Assembly: GCA_017473905.1 (NCBI GenBank)
Contig: JAFUJA010000009.1
Coordinates: forward strand, 1-53,303
Direction: 5' to 3'
Length of the DNA: 53,303 bases
Source: Lachnospiraceae bacterium
GTDB taxonomy: Bacteria; Bacillota; Clostridia; Lachnospirales; Lachnospiraceae
Shown here: positions 15,897-24,583 of the stretch, piece after piece
Layout of the letters: each line of letters starts with the position of its first letter
Position numbering within the stretch: the first letter of the stretch is position 1
The notes under the pieces: generated by a model
Database searches by the model: none
Seen by the model: the letters and a program-made list of their open reading frames with translations, nothing else
Told to the model about the DNA's origin: nothing
Translations under genes and position numbers: made by a program

Positions 15897-16995
15897 AAGG
15901 GAAGCCGGACATAATTATCTTGTTTTAAACGGTATGGAGAATAGGGATTACAGGCTTCGCATGGTGCTGGAAAACAAAATTCCCGGGTTGTTGCCCCTTA
16001 CCCTGCGCCGGTGGAACGGAGAGGAGGAATATTATTATGATATTACTTCTTTGCAGCCATTGGATGTGTTTTTTGGAAAAAAGCAGATCAACTATGAGGC
16101 GTTGAAACATGTTCTGAATGATTTGTATTGTCTGGAGGGGGAATTAAAACGTTTTCTTTTGGACAGGGAAGATGTTCCGGTAAGACCGGAGTATTGTTTT
16201 TATGATGGGGAAACGCATAAGAGTGCCTGGCTTTTTTATCCCGGGGGAGGTGAAAATTATGAAGGTCTGGGAGAGTTCTTTTTAGAGCATGTGGATTATG
16301 GGGATGCTGCGGCAGTTGACGTGGTCTACCGGTTTTATAAATATGTGCGGGAAGATGATTTTGTCATGGAGCGGATTATGGAATACATGGCAGAAAAATA
16401 TCCTGAGCAGTGGGAAGATAATGCGCCGGTTGTTGAAGAAATTTCGCCGCCGAAAGAGGAATTTTTATGGGAAAATAAAGGAAGTGCCATACCTGATACC
16501 GACGAAAAATCACGGGAAGGGAAAAGCTTTTTAAATTCCCTGGCATCATTTGATTTTAAGGGATTTTTTAAAAAGGGAGAAAGAAGAGAAGAGCTTCGGG
16601 AAGAAAAAACAGCGGTGCCGCGGGAGTCTTTTTATATGCCGTCGCAGGAAATACAACGGGATAAAAACTGGGGTAAAACCATGGTACTTGGTGTGTCTCC
16701 TGAAAAGAAAAACCATCTGCGGAGTGTAAACGGAAAGCAAATAATACCTTTGCCGGAGAAATTACCCTGCGTTTTCGGCAAAATGGAGGATAGTGTGGAT
16801 GTGGTAATTCCTTCACCGAATGTGAGCCGGATTCATGCCAGAATTTATGAAAAAGACGGCAAAATTTACCTGCAGGATATGAACAGCCTAAACGGCACAT
16901 CCAAGAACGGCTTCCCATTAGAGGCCAATGAATCCGTGGAATTGTGTCCGGGAGATGAAATTGCCTTTGCAAATCAGGAATATATTTATGAATAG
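15877..16995 (+). CDS. DUF6382-FHA domain protein closing the Tad operon
   Basis: The N-terminal half (about 1-180) follows the DUF6382 pattern seen in clostridial Tad clusters (NYLVLNGMENRDYRLRMVLENKIPGLLPL). A low-complexity charged linker follows (about 190-265). The last 90 residues are a forkhead-associated domain: it contains VFGKMEDSVDVVIPSPNVSRIHARI and LQDMNSLNGTSKNG, with the GK, SRxH and NxTxxN phosphothreonine-binding residues all present. It should bind a phosphothreonine partner, perhaps linking pilus assembly to a Ser/Thr kinase. I chose ATG 15877 because AAGGAG is 10 nt upstream; ATG 15868 is too close to that site. No kinase gene is visible in the window. Confidence 0.75.
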   Translation: MKQVKYKREAGHNYLVLNGMENRDYRLRMVLENKIPGLLPLTLRRWNGEEEYYYDITSLQPLDVFFGKKQINYEALKHVLNDLYCLEGELKRFLLDREDVPVRPEYCFYDGETHKSAWLFYPGGGENYEGLGEFFLEHVDYGDAAAVDVVYRFYKYVREDDFVMERIMEYMAEKYPEQWEDNAPVVEEISPPKEEFLWENKGSAIPDTDEKSREGKSFLNSLASFDFKGFFKKGERREELREEKTAVPRESFYMPSQEIQRDKNWGKTMVLGVSPEKKNHLRSVNGKQIIPLPEKLPCVFGKMEDSVDVVIPSPNVSRIHARIYEKDGKIYLQDMNSLNGTSKNGFPLEANESVELCPGDEIAFANQEYIYE

Positions 16996-17046
16996 ATTGC
17001 ATTTTTGTCAAAAAAACCTTATATTTATCTTATATGAGGGAAAAAT

Positions 17047-18096
17047 ATGAAGCAATATTTGACAGCGTTTCTGACCTTACATGGATTTACGGCGGTGAAT
17101 TCCAACCTGCCGGTGTTCCGGTTATTTTTGAATCGGGAATTTTCCCATGTGAATGCGATATATCTCCTTGAATTAGACAAGGGAAACGGCTGTAGTCAGG
17201 AACATTATTATAAAATAAAAGAATCCGCGGAGGAGTTTCTCCGCAAACAGCCGGGAATGGAAATGGATATCCACGCCCTGACGCTTATTATGACCGATGA
17301 TGTGGAATATGCCAGAAGTCTGTGCACTGAAGAGCGGAATACATGGATTATGGACAAGCCGAGCCGTACGCTTATCATTGATGAGGGGAAGGTGTCGGAT
17401 TTCTACGGGATGAAGAAGTTATTTGAAACTTTTCTTGCTAAACCGGAAGAGGCCAATGAGCAGATTGAAGCGGTGATGCAGATGTGCCGGGAGATAAAAC
17501 CGGAGAAACCCTTCATTCCCTGGGTTACAATCGGAATTGTGATTGCTAACGTTATTGTGTTTCTGATAAGTGTTATGGTGGGGGATACTATCCACCAATG
17601 GGGAGGACAGGATCTGCGCATTATTACGGATTATCAATGGTATCGTATTTTTACGTTCGCCTTTCTCCATATGGACATTTATCATCTCTCCAACAATATG
17701 CTGATGTTGTATATTGCAGGGGATTTGGTTGAGAAGAAATTCGGACATTTCCGCTATTTGATTTTATATATTGCAGCCATTATCGTCAGTGGTCTGATTT
17801 CACTTCTTGTGAAGTATCTTTTGCAGGATCCCAGCCTGTGTATCGGTGCAAGCGGCGCAGTTTATGCCGTTGTAGGTGCGGTGATTGTTTTGATTGTTAC
17901 AGAGTGGAGAACCTATGGACGGGGCTCCGTTTTTAGGATATTTCTTATGATTCTCTGTATTGCGTTAGGCATTCAGGAAGGATTTCTGACCCCGGGAGTG
18001 GACAATGTGGCTCACTTAAGCGGAATTTGTTACGGTATCATTTTTGCCGTTGTTACGTTGCTTATGTTAAGGCGCGGGAAAGGACAGAAAAAATGA
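17047..18096 (+). CDS. Rhomboid-family intramembrane serine protease
   Basis: This 349-residue protein starts at ATG 17047 after GAGGG. A soluble N-terminal domain of about 155 residues comes first, and a six-to-seven-helix rhomboid core follows. The catalytic pair is intact: S269 in IGASGA and H323 in DNVAHLSG. The HLSNNMLML loop (about 213-221) and YRIFTFAFLHMD are typical of the family. Rhomboids cleave membrane proteins near the outer face of the bilayer. It is separated from the Tad operon by 51 bp and overlaps the following gene by ATGA, so the two are translationally coupled. Whether its substrates include pilus proteins is unknown. Confidence 0.88.
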   Translation: MKQYLTAFLTLHGFTAVNSNLPVFRLFLNREFSHVNAIYLLELDKGNGCSQEHYYKIKESAEEFLRKQPGMEMDIHALTLIMTDDVEYARSLCTEERNTWIMDKPSRTLIIDEGKVSDFYGMKKLFETFLAKPEEANEQIEAVMQMCREIKPEKPFIPWVTIGIVIANVIVFLISVMVGDTIHQWGGQDLRIITDYQWYRIFTFAFLHMDIYHLSNNMLMLYIAGDLVEKKFGHFRYLILYIAAIIVSGLISLLVKYLLQDPSLCIGASGAVYAVVGAVIVLIVTEWRTYGRGSVFRIFLMILCIALGIQEGFLTPGVDNVAHLSGICYGIIFAVVTLLMLRRGKGQKK

Positions 18097-19115
18097 AGGT
18101 AAATATTTATTACGGCGGTAGGGGACTGATTGGTGACCCGACCTTATATGTGATTGGTAAAATGCAGGAAATTCTGGAAGAATTGAATGTAAATGTGGAG
18201 CGATTCGATTTGTCGGAAAGTAAAAACGTGATTACCACTCTTCCCAACACCTTAAAAGATGCGGATGGTATTATTCTGGCAAGTACGGTGGAATGGTACG
18301 GAATCGGCGGTTATATGCAGCAGTTTCTGGATGCATGCTGGCTTTATGGTGACAAGGAGAAAATTTCCCAGATTTACATGTGTCCCGTTGTTATGAGTAC
18401 CACATACGGAGAGCGTGACGGCAAATTGACGCTGTCTACTGCATGGGAGATTCTCGGTGGACTTCCCTGCAGCGGAATCTGCGGCTATATTCCGGAGATT
18501 TCCATGCTGGAATGCAGCGAGGATTATGACCGTATCATTGAGAAAAAAGCGGAGAGTATGTATCGTACCATACAGCAGAAGCTTGCCAGTTTCCCGGCTA
18601 GTAATCAGGCGGTAAAGCAGAAGGTATCCTTTACCCAGAATGTGAATTTTACACCTCAGGAAACGGAGCAGCTCTCCGAATATGCTTCTGACGAAGATTA
18701 TGTACAGCGTCAGAAAGAGGATATTAAGGAATTAACCAGCTTGTTTAAGGACAGAATGGAGAATCGGGAAGTGGAGCCGGAGCCTGCTCTTGTAGATAAA
18801 TTTGAGAAACATTTCCGTCCCCAGGCCGGCGTAAATGCTGTTTACCGTATTCTCGTTAAAAACTATAAAAAACCCCTGATTATCAAGGTGGAAAAGGGCG
18901 CATGTCGTTGCTTTTTCGGCACCAGCGAATTTGCGGATGTGGAAATCCAGCTGGAGGAATCTATGTTGAATACCATTATTTCCGGTAAAAATTCCTTCCA
19001 GAGAGCTTTTATGGGAGGCAGTATGACCATGAAGGGCGATTTTAAAATTTTATGCGCTCTGGATGAACTTTTTGTGTTTGGTTCGGAAGGAAAAGAATTT
19101 AATGCTACCGTATAA
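18093..19115 (+). CDS. Flavodoxin-like/SCP2 sterol-carrier fusion protein
   Basis: This 340-residue protein begins at ATG 18093, overlapping the rhomboid stop. Residues 1-170 follow a flavodoxin/NADPH-dependent FMN reductase pattern: YYGGRGLIGDPTLYVIGKMQ at the phosphate loop, DADGIILASTVEWYG, and VVMSTTYGERDG. A linker comes next (about 170-235). The last 100 residues resemble an SCP2 sterol-carrier domain, with KPLIIKVEKGACRCFFGTSEFADVEI split here by function: strand pairs, then the 'GKxxxxxAFMxGxMxxxGD' pattern (GKNSFQRAFMGGSMTMKGD). SCP2 domains bind hydrophobic ligands. The combination suggests a redox or electron-transfer step on a lipid-like substrate, but this is inference. Confidence 0.7.
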   Translation: MKVNIYYGGRGLIGDPTLYVIGKMQEILEELNVNVERFDLSESKNVITTLPNTLKDADGIILASTVEWYGIGGYMQQFLDACWLYGDKEKISQIYMCPVVMSTTYGERDGKLTLSTAWEILGGLPCSGICGYIPEISMLECSEDYDRIIEKKAESMYRTIQQKLASFPASNQAVKQKVSFTQNVNFTPQETEQLSEYASDEDYVQRQKEDIKELTSLFKDRMENREVEPEPALVDKFEKHFRPQAGVNAVYRILVKNYKKPLIIKVEKGACRCFFGTSEFADVEIQLEESMLNTIISGKNSFQRAFMGGSMTMKGDFKILCALDELFVFGSEGKEFNATV

Positions 19116-19148
19116 GGGTAGGAATAAATAAAACGGAGGAATATAAAA

Positions 19149-19559
19149 GTGAAAAAGGACGATTGTATTTTTTGTAAAATTGCCAACGGGGAAATCCCTA
19201 CAAATTCTATCTATGAGGATGAAAAATTCCGTGTTATTCTGGATATGGGACCTGCCACAAAAGGACATGCATTGATTTTACCCAAAGAGCATTATGCGAA
19301 CCTTTATGAGCTTCCCGAGGACTGGGCAGCAGAAGCTATGGTACTTGCCAAGAGAATGGCCGGAAGCATGACGGAAAAGCTTGGCTGTGACGGTTTTAAT
19401 CTTGTCCAGAACAATAATCCCTGTGCAGGACAGACCGTATTTCATTTTCATTTACACTTAATTCCCAGATATGAAAATGACGGACAGGAAATTCTTTGGA
19501 ATCCCACCAGTCCTTCCGCAGAGGAATTAAAAGAAATTCACCAAATTTTGACAAAATAA
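19149..19559 (+). CDS. hinT: HIT-family nucleotide hydrolase (Hint/HinT type)
   Basis: HIT proteins hydrolyse phosphoramidate or other bonds in nucleoside monophosphate conjugates. This 136-residue product starts at a GTG (19149), preceded by CGGAGG at a good distance. The N-terminus has DCIFCKIANGEIPT, with the zinc cysteines C6 and C9. The active-site triad is FHFHLHLIPR at H99, H101 and H103. Another family motif is NNNPCAGQTVFH. It looks like a full-length housekeeping enzyme. It follows the flavodoxin-SCP2 gene after 33 bp and is probably part of the same transcript. Confidence 0.93.
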   Translation: MKKDDCIFCKIANGEIPTNSIYEDEKFRVILDMGPATKGHALILPKEHYANLYELPEDWAAEAMVLAKRMAGSMTEKLGCDGFNLVQNNNPCAGQTVFHFHLHLIPRYENDGQEILWNPTSPSAEELKEIHQILTK

Positions 19560-19618
19560 GAGTATCGTATAAAGCAATCAAAAATTATATCACCTATTCC
19601 GAAAAGGAGGACACCAAA

Positions 19619-20563
19619 ATGGAACCGAACAAAGAAACTGTAACTGCAACCGTTGAAACACCGGTAGAGAAAACGCCGTTGGAAAAACTCAATGATAAGC
19701 GCAAAGCATATTGCAAAGCGGATTTGATTTATAAAGCTTCCTGCATCGCAAGCGTGCTTTTATGCATTGGTTATATTGTTTTGCTTTTTACCGGATTCTT
19801 AAAAGGAGAGAATGTTCCCAGAATTATTATAGGAGTGGTTCTTCTTGTGATTGTACTTGCATGCCTTTATATTTTACCTCTTATTCTTAAGAGATCTTCC
19901 AAGTACAAAACCTATTCTCTGGAATACAAGACAGCCTTTTTAAAACCTGTATTTGAGGGAGAATTCCCCAATGCCGTTTATAAAGAAGCGGACAAGATTT
20001 CCATCAAAGAAATCAGTGAATGCTCCATGTTGAAGAAATCCCGTTCCGCAACTGCCAATGACTGTATCGAGGGTCGTTACAAAGGTGTTGATTTCCTGCG
20101 TTATGACGTAGAACTTTCTGCAGGAAAGAAGTCATCCAAATCCGACTGTGTAGTAATTACCTGCGGTAATAAAACAATCATCAAAGGAGAACTTCAGATT
20201 GTGGATGATAAATTTACAGTCGGTCGTACCGCATATGAGAAGCCGGAAGATTTATTCCCTTACATAACCGGTGAAGAATCCTTTGATAAGCATTATAAAA
20301 TGTATGTGGAAAGCAGAGAAGAAGCCGACAAGGTTCTTTCCAAAGACTTCCAGAAGAGTTTGCGTAAATTTTCCGCAGGCGGACCCATTGCCATATTCTT
20401 TGACAAACAGCAGGTATATCTTGTAATCCGCAGAAGAAAAGATTCTCTGGAAGCACCTGTTTATAAGGCAGTAAAAGAAAGCACCTGTCGTAAAGAAGCC
20501 GGAAAAGAAGCACAGGTTATCAGAGACTGGCTTGAATTGTTAGACCAGAATGCGTTGAAATAA
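19619..20563 (+). CDS. Two-helix membrane protein, DUF3137-like
   Basis: This 314-residue protein starts at ATG 19619 after AAGGAGG. Two adjacent membrane helices occupy about residues 42-90 (ASVLLCIGYIVLLFTGFL and IIIGVVLLVIVLACLYIL), and a cytoplasmic domain of about 220 residues follows. The segment SMLKKSRSATANDCIEGRYKGVDFLRYDVELSAG resembles DUF3137 proteins, in which a similar core follows two helices. The function is unknown. It is the last gene before a clear terminator at 20608-20653 and the regulatory region of the branched-chain operon. Confidence 0.65.
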   Translation: MEPNKETVTATVETPVEKTPLEKLNDKRKAYCKADLIYKASCIASVLLCIGYIVLLFTGFLKGENVPRIIIGVVLLVIVLACLYILPLILKRSSKYKTYSLEYKTAFLKPVFEGEFPNAVYKEADKISIKEISECSMLKKSRSATANDCIEGRYKGVDFLRYDVELSAGKKSSKSDCVVITCGNKTIIKGELQIVDDKFTVGRTAYEKPEDLFPYITGEESFDKHYKMYVESREEADKVLSKDFQKSLRKFSAGGPIAIFFDKQQVYLVIRRRKDSLEAPVYKAVKESTCRKEAGKEAQVIRDWLELLDQNALK

Positions 20564-20607
20564 AAAGATCTTATAATGCCACGGCGTCATAAAGAAGTAA
20601 TTTATGT

Positions 20608-20653
20608 AAGATACGGTGAAACCAGAAAAACAGGGTTACACCGTATCTTTTTT
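20608..20653 (+). terminator. Intrinsic terminator after the HIT/membrane-protein group
   Basis: The stem AAGATACGGTG (20608-20618) pairs with CACCGTATCTT (20639-20649) and is followed by TTTT. The loop contains a smaller AACC/GGTT pairing. It ends transcription from the upstream genes before the branched-chain control region. Confidence 0.85.
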
Positions 20654-20661
20654 GCATTCAT

Positions 20662-20678
20662 CATCGAAAATATCGATG
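20662..20678 (+). promoter_or_regulatory. Candidate LysR operator upstream of the branched-chain operon
   Basis: CATCGAAAATATCGATG is a perfect 6-5-6 dyad. Its inner 15 bp fit the LysR-type ATC-N9-GAT box and match the dyad in front of the LysR gene (34452-34466) at 14 of 15 positions. It is centred about 87 bp upstream of the predicted start site. A second, weaker dyad, AGATTGCTAATCT, follows at 20698-20710, just before the -35 box, where an activation site would lie. Confidence 0.6.
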
Positions 20679-20721
20679 GTAATCTTTAAAAAAATTCAGA
20701 TTGCTAATCTTAGTAAATTGC

Positions 20722-20750
20722 TTGACTTCTTGTTTTTTGAAGAGTAAAGT
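20722..20750 (+). promoter_or_regulatory. Promoter of the branched-chain amino acid operon
   Basis: TTGACT at 20722-20727 and TAAAGT at 20745-20750 are separated by 17 bp. The -10 box is imperfect, which fits an activated promoter. Transcription would begin near 20757 and read about 530 nt of leader before the first gene. Confidence 0.6.
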
Positions 20751-20787
20751 ATGACACAAGTTAAAAACAAATTAAATATTTTTAAAA

Positions 20788-20960
20788 GCTGTGACGAAGA
20801 ATGGTCAAGGTGATAAAACATTTCAGAGAGCCGATGGCTGGTGTAAATCGGCATGTAAAAGTCTTGTCTTCTCCCTTCTGAGCTGGGAGCTTGAAGCGAA
20901 AGTGTGTAGGGCGACCCGTGTATGCTACGTAAGTGCATAGGAGTTAGTTGACTTCGAAAG
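20788..20960 (+). promoter_or_regulatory. T-box Stem I/Stem II copy 1, specifier CTC (Leu), without antiterminator
   Basis: T-box parts are seen in order. GACGAAGA near 20793 is the kink-turn strand. AGAGAG at 20825-20830 and CTGGTGTAA in the distal loop closed by CCGAT/ATCGG follow. The specifier CTC is at 20871-20873, then CCTTCTGAGC, and then the pseudoknot-type block from 20915. The last block repeats in copy 2 (21099 onward) with 31 identical bases. No UGGNACC element follows before copy 2 begins at about 20965. Register of the specifier comes from aligning the shared TCCCTTCTGAGC of the two copies. Confidence 0.75.
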
Positions 20961-20964
20961 AAAA

Positions 20965-21200
20965 GGCGTTGATGAAGACGGAATCTGCAACGAATTTCAC
21001 AGAGAGTCGGGGATGGTGTGATCCCGGCAAAGGACTGTAGAACTTCCCATCCCTTCTGAGCCGGAAGCCCCAAAGGTTTTAACACCCAGTAGGCGTTTCC
21101 CGTGTATGCTACGTAAGTGCATAGGAGTTGATAGACTTCGAAGAGGTGGCGGAGTGTTTATATCCGCAATTTGAGTGGTACCGCGAGTGATAAATTGTAT
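20965..21200 (+). promoter_or_regulatory. T-box riboswitch copy 2, specifier ATC (Ile), with antiterminator
   Basis: This copy is complete. GATGAAGACGG begins it and AGAGAG is at 21001-21006. A GGTG-bearing distal loop is closed by CGGGGA/TCCCGG. The specifier ATC is at 21049-21051, 48 nt after AGAGAG (46 nt in copy 1). The Stem II/pseudoknot block runs from 21099, Stem III is GCGGA/TCCGC near 21149-21166, and the T-box TGGTACCGCG is at 21176-21185. TTGAG at 21171-21175 can pair with CTCAA at 21211-21215 to form the antiterminator. UGGU fits the ACCA end of tRNAs with A73, which includes tRNA-Ile and tRNA-Leu. Confidence 0.85.
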
Positions 21201-21205
21201 TTACA

Positions 21206-21248
21206 CCCGTCTCAAAGCAATATTTAATGCTTTGAGACGGGTTTTTTT
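21206..21248 (+). terminator. T-box-controlled leader terminator
   Basis: The arms CCCGTCTCAAAGCA (21206-21219) and TGCTTTGAGACGGG (21228-21241) form a 14-bp stem followed by seven T residues. The 5' arm overlaps the sequence needed for the antiterminator, so the two structures exclude each other. Uncharged tRNA binding should favour read-through into ilvA. Confidence 0.93.
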
Positions 21249-21287
21249 ATTGTTTCAAAGCAAAAACGCAAAAGGAAAGGTCAAAAA

Positions 21288-22502
21288 ATGAAAAAAAGAA
21301 AGGTGAAAAAAATGTTATCTCTCGACAAAGTTTTTAATGCACAAACAGTACTAAAAAATATCATTCGTGAAACGAACGTAGTAAGGGCTTACGGTATTGC
21401 TCCGGATTGTGAACTATATTTAAAACCTGAAAATCTACAAATTACAGGTTCTTTTAAGGTAAGAGGGTCAACATATAAAATTGCCATGCTTTCTGAAGAA
21501 GAGAAGAAAAAAGGTGTAATCGCCTGTTCCGCAGGAAATCATGCGCAAGGTGTTGCTCTGGCAGCAACAAAGAACGGAATCAAGTCATTAATCTGTTTGC
21601 CGGATTCAGCGCCTATTTCCAAAATCGAAGCAACCAAAGGTTATGGCGCTGATGTGTGTCTGGTGGAAGGCTGTTATGACGATGCTTATCAAAAAGCTTT
21701 GGAGCTGAAAGATAGCGAAGGTTATACCTTTGTACATCCTTTTGACGATGAGAATGTAATTGCAGGTCAGGGAACCATTGCACTTGAGATACTGAATGAA
21801 CTGGATAACATTGATGCAATCGTAGTTCCCATTGGCGGAGGTGGTCTCATCTCGGGAATTGCTTATACCGCAAAACAAATAAGACCTTCCGTGAAGGTGT
21901 ACGGTGTACAGGTTGCCGGTGCTCCAAGCATGTATAACTCCATAAAAGACGGTGAAATCGAAAGTCTGGAGTTCGTATCTACCATTGCAGATGGCATTGC
22001 AGTAAAAAAACCGGGTGATAACACCTACGCACTTGTAAAAGAATATGTGGATGAAATTGCTCTTGTTACCGATGATGAGGTCGCAAGTGCCATTTTAGCC
22101 CTTATGGAAAAGCAAAAAATGATTGCGGAAGGCGCAGGAGCTACAGCAGTAGCCGCGGTGATGTTTCATAAATTTGATTTAAAAGGCAAACGGGTAGTAG
22201 CAGTTGTATCCGGCGGTAATATTGACGTTACCAGCCTCTCCCGGGTAATCGACAGAGGACTTTTGAATTCAGGCCGTTCCTCCAGCTTATTGATTGAATT
22301 AATTGATAAACCCGGACAGCTGAAAGATATATCACGTATCATTGCCGATTGTGGCGGCAATGTAACAGGTGTTCATTATGAAAAAGGTAACACCGAAAGT
22401 GTCAACGGCTGTTTCCTGCGTATCGAAATGGAAACGAAAGATTATGACCATGTTAATCTGATCACACAGTCTCTGCGTGGTGAAGGATTCAAAATAGTGT
22501 AA
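21288..22502 (+). CDS. ilvA: Threonine ammonia-lyase, medium form with ACT domain
   Basis: This PLP enzyme converts threonine to 2-oxobutanoate and ammonia, the first step towards isoleucine. The 404-residue frame starts at ATG 21288 (AGGAAAGG upstream). ATG 21312, which gives MLSLDKVF, is equally well placed and closer to relatives, so the true start may be there. PLP lysine lies in GSFKVRGS, the phosphate loop is GGGGLISG, and the C-terminal 80 residues (about 322-404) are an ACT domain (LLIELIDKPGQLKDISRII). It is the first gene after a T-box leader that senses Leu and Ile, so a biosynthetic role is favoured over the catabolic one. Confidence 0.92.
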   Translation: MKKRKVKKMLSLDKVFNAQTVLKNIIRETNVVRAYGIAPDCELYLKPENLQITGSFKVRGSTYKIAMLSEEEKKKGVIACSAGNHAQGVALAATKNGIKSLICLPDSAPISKIEATKGYGADVCLVEGCYDDAYQKALELKDSEGYTFVHPFDDENVIAGQGTIALEILNELDNIDAIVVPIGGGGLISGIAYTAKQIRPSVKVYGVQVAGAPSMYNSIKDGEIESLEFVSTIADGIAVKKPGDNTYALVKEYVDEIALVTDDEVASAILALMEKQKMIAEGAGATAVAAVMFHKFDLKGKRVVAVVSGGNIDVTSLSRVIDRGLLNSGRSSSLLIELIDKPGQLKDISRIIADCGGNVTGVHYEKGNTESVNGCFLRIEMETKDYDHVNLITQSLRGEGFKIV

Positions 22503-22520
22503 TGATTGAAAGGAGTTAAA

Positions 22521-22901
22521 ATGATGAGTAGCAAAGTTCAGACCAACAAGGCACCGGCAGCAATCGGACCGTATTCACAAGCAGTAGTGGCAGGAAATCT
22601 TATTTTTACTTCCGGACAAATTCCCCTAAATCCTGAAAACGGACTGTTGGAAGGAAAGAACATTACAGAGCAGACACATAGGGTTTGTAAGAATTTGGAA
22701 GCAGTTTTATCTGCTTCAGGAAGTTCACTGAAAAGTGCCGTAAAAACAGTATGTTTTCTGAGTAATATGGCGGATTTCACAGCTTTTAATGAAGTTTATG
22801 CACAGTATTTTACCCAAAAACCTGCCCGCTCCTGTGTGGCAGTCAAAGAACTTCCCAAAGGAGCTTTGGTCGAGGTGGAAGTCATAGCAGAAAAGGAGTA
22901 A
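22521..22901 (+). CDS. ridA: RidA family enamine/imine deaminase
   Basis: RidA hydrolyses the reactive enamine that IlvA releases from threonine or serine, and so protects PLP enzymes. The product has about 126 residues from ATG 22521 or 22524; AAGGAG at 22510-22515 fits both. Family motifs are IGPYSQAVVAGNLIFTSGQIPL, the segment around KTVCFLSNMADFTAFNEVY, and the conserved arginine in KPARSCVAVKELPKGALVEVE. It lies directly after ilvA, which is the substrate source, and before leuA. Confidence 0.95.
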   Translation: MMSSKVQTNKAPAAIGPYSQAVVAGNLIFTSGQIPLNPENGLLEGKNITEQTHRVCKNLEAVLSASGSSLKSAVKTVCFLSNMADFTAFNEVYAQYFTQKPARSCVAVKELPKGALVEVEVIAEKE

Positions 22902-22909
22902 AAATTATA

Positions 22910-24583
22910 ATGGATTCGAGTAAATATCAAGTGGGATATTTTCCTGTAGATAAAAAATATAAAAAATGGGTGGACAAAGATCATATTGAAAAACCGCCTG
23001 TTTGGTGCAGTGTAGATATGCGAGACGGTAATCAAAGTCTTGTGATTCCTATGAGTCTGGAAGAAAAACTGGAATTTTATAAGGTTCTTCTGGAAGTAGG
23101 ATTTAAAGAAATCGAAGTTGGTTTCCCTGCAGCAAGCGAAACAGAATATGAATTCTTACGGACTTTGATAGATAATAACATGATTCCTGAGGACGTAACC
23201 GTACAGGTATTGACCCAATGCCGTGAGCATATCATTCGTAAAACCTTTGATGCCTGCAAAGGTGCACCCAGTGCAATCATTCACTTTTATAATTCTGTCA
23301 GTGTTGCACAGAGGGAACAGGTTTTCAAAAAATCAAAGGAAGAAATTAAGCAGATTGCTGTGGATGGCGCAAAGCTTGTAAAAAAGCTGGCCGGTGAATA
23401 CGAAGGTAATTTTCGTTTTGAATATTCTCCCGAATCTTTTACGGGAACGGAACCTGAATATGCTTTGGAAGTTTGTAATGCAGTATTGGATGTATTAGAA
23501 CCCAGTGCAGATAATAATGTCATTATAAATCTGCCTGTAACGGTAGAAATGAGTCTACCCCATGTTTACGCTTCACAGGTTGAGTACATGAGTGAAAATC
23601 TCAAATATCGCGAGTTTGTAACACTTTCCCTTCATCCTCATAATGACCGCGGTACCGGTGTTGCAGATACGGAGCTGGCACTTTTGGCAGGTGCCGACCG
23701 TGTAGAAGGTACGTTATTCGGAAATGGTGAAAGAACAGGAAATGTTGATATTATTACACTGGCACTGAATATGTATTCTCATGGTGTAGACCCGAAGCTT
23801 GATTTTTCAAATATGAATTATCTTGTGGAAAAATACGAGCGTTGTACCCGTATGCGTGTTTATGAAAGAGCGCCCTATGCAGGAGCATTGGTATTTGCAG
23901 CTTTTTCCGGTTCCCATCAGGATGCCATTGCAAAGGGTATGAAGTACAGAACAAAAAATAAACTTCATGAATGGAATGTTCCTTATATTCCCATTGACCC
24001 CAAGGACATTGGCCGTACATATGATGCAGATGTAATCCGCGTCAATTCCCAGTCCGGTAAAGGCGGCATAGGTTACCTTTTAGAGCAGAGTTTTGGTTAC
24101 AATCTGCCGCAAAAAATGCGAGAGCATTTTAGTTATCTTTGTAAAAATATTTCCGACCATGAGCATAAGGAACTGAAACCTGACGAAGTATTTGATATTT
24201 TTGTCAACAATTATCTGAATCTGGATAGTGGTATTGAGATAACGGATTTTGATTTTATGCGTGAGAATGAAGCAGTCAAGATTAATATCACTTTTATGAG
24301 AAACGGAGAAGAAACCGAGCTGGAGGCGGAAGGAAACGGTTCACTGAGTGCCATTAATAATGCATTGAGTGAATATACCGGAGAAGATTATACATTACAG
24401 GTATTTACACAACACAGTATGCAGGGACAGGGTTCTCATAGTGTTGCCGCCTCTTACATTGGATTGGAAACCCAAAATGGCACGATGTTCTGGGGTGCCG
24501 GTACGGATACGGATGTTATTACTGCAAGCACAAAAGCACTTTTTAGTGCATTCTACAATATGACCAAAGGAGATGTTGAATAA
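22910..24583 (+). CDS. leuA: 2-isopropylmalate synthase
   Basis: It condenses acetyl-CoA with 2-oxoisovalerate, the committed step to leucine. The protein has 557 residues and belongs to the longer LeuA subgroup. The DRE-TIM catalytic start is [13 protein letters not shown], and the metal-binding HxH is in [21 protein letters not shown] and a GGIGYLLEQ segment follow. The C-terminal part (about 430-557) is the LeuA allosteric domain that binds leucine, so feedback inhibition is expected. It starts 8 nt after ridA and its stop overlaps the leuC start (TAATG). Confidence 0.95.
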   Translation: MDSSKYQVGYFPVDKKYKKWVDKDHIEKPPVWCSVDMRDGNQSLVIPMSLEEKLEFYKVLLEVGFKEIEVGFPAASETEYEFLRTLIDNNMIPEDVTVQVLTQCREHIIRKTFDACKGAPSAIIHFYNSVSVAQREQVFKKSKEEIKQIAVDGAKLVKKLAGEYEGNFRFEYSPESFTGTEPEYALEVCNAVLDVLEPSADNNVIINLPVTVEMSLPHVYASQVEYMSENLKYREFVTLSLHPHNDRGTGVADTELALLAGADRVEGTLFGNGERTGNVDIITLALNMYSHGVDPKLDFSNMNYLVEKYERCTRMRVYERAPYAGALVFAAFSGSHQDAIAKGMKYRTKNKLHEWNVPYIPIDPKDIGRTYDADVIRVNSQSGKGGIGYLLEQSFGYNLPQKMREHFSYLCKNISDHEHKELKPDEVFDIFVNNYLNLDSGIEITDFDFMRENEAVKINITFMRNGEETELEAEGNGSLSAINNALSEYTGEDYTLQVFTQHSMQGQGSHSVAASYIGLETQNGTMFWGAGTDTDVITASTKALFSAFYNMTKGDVE

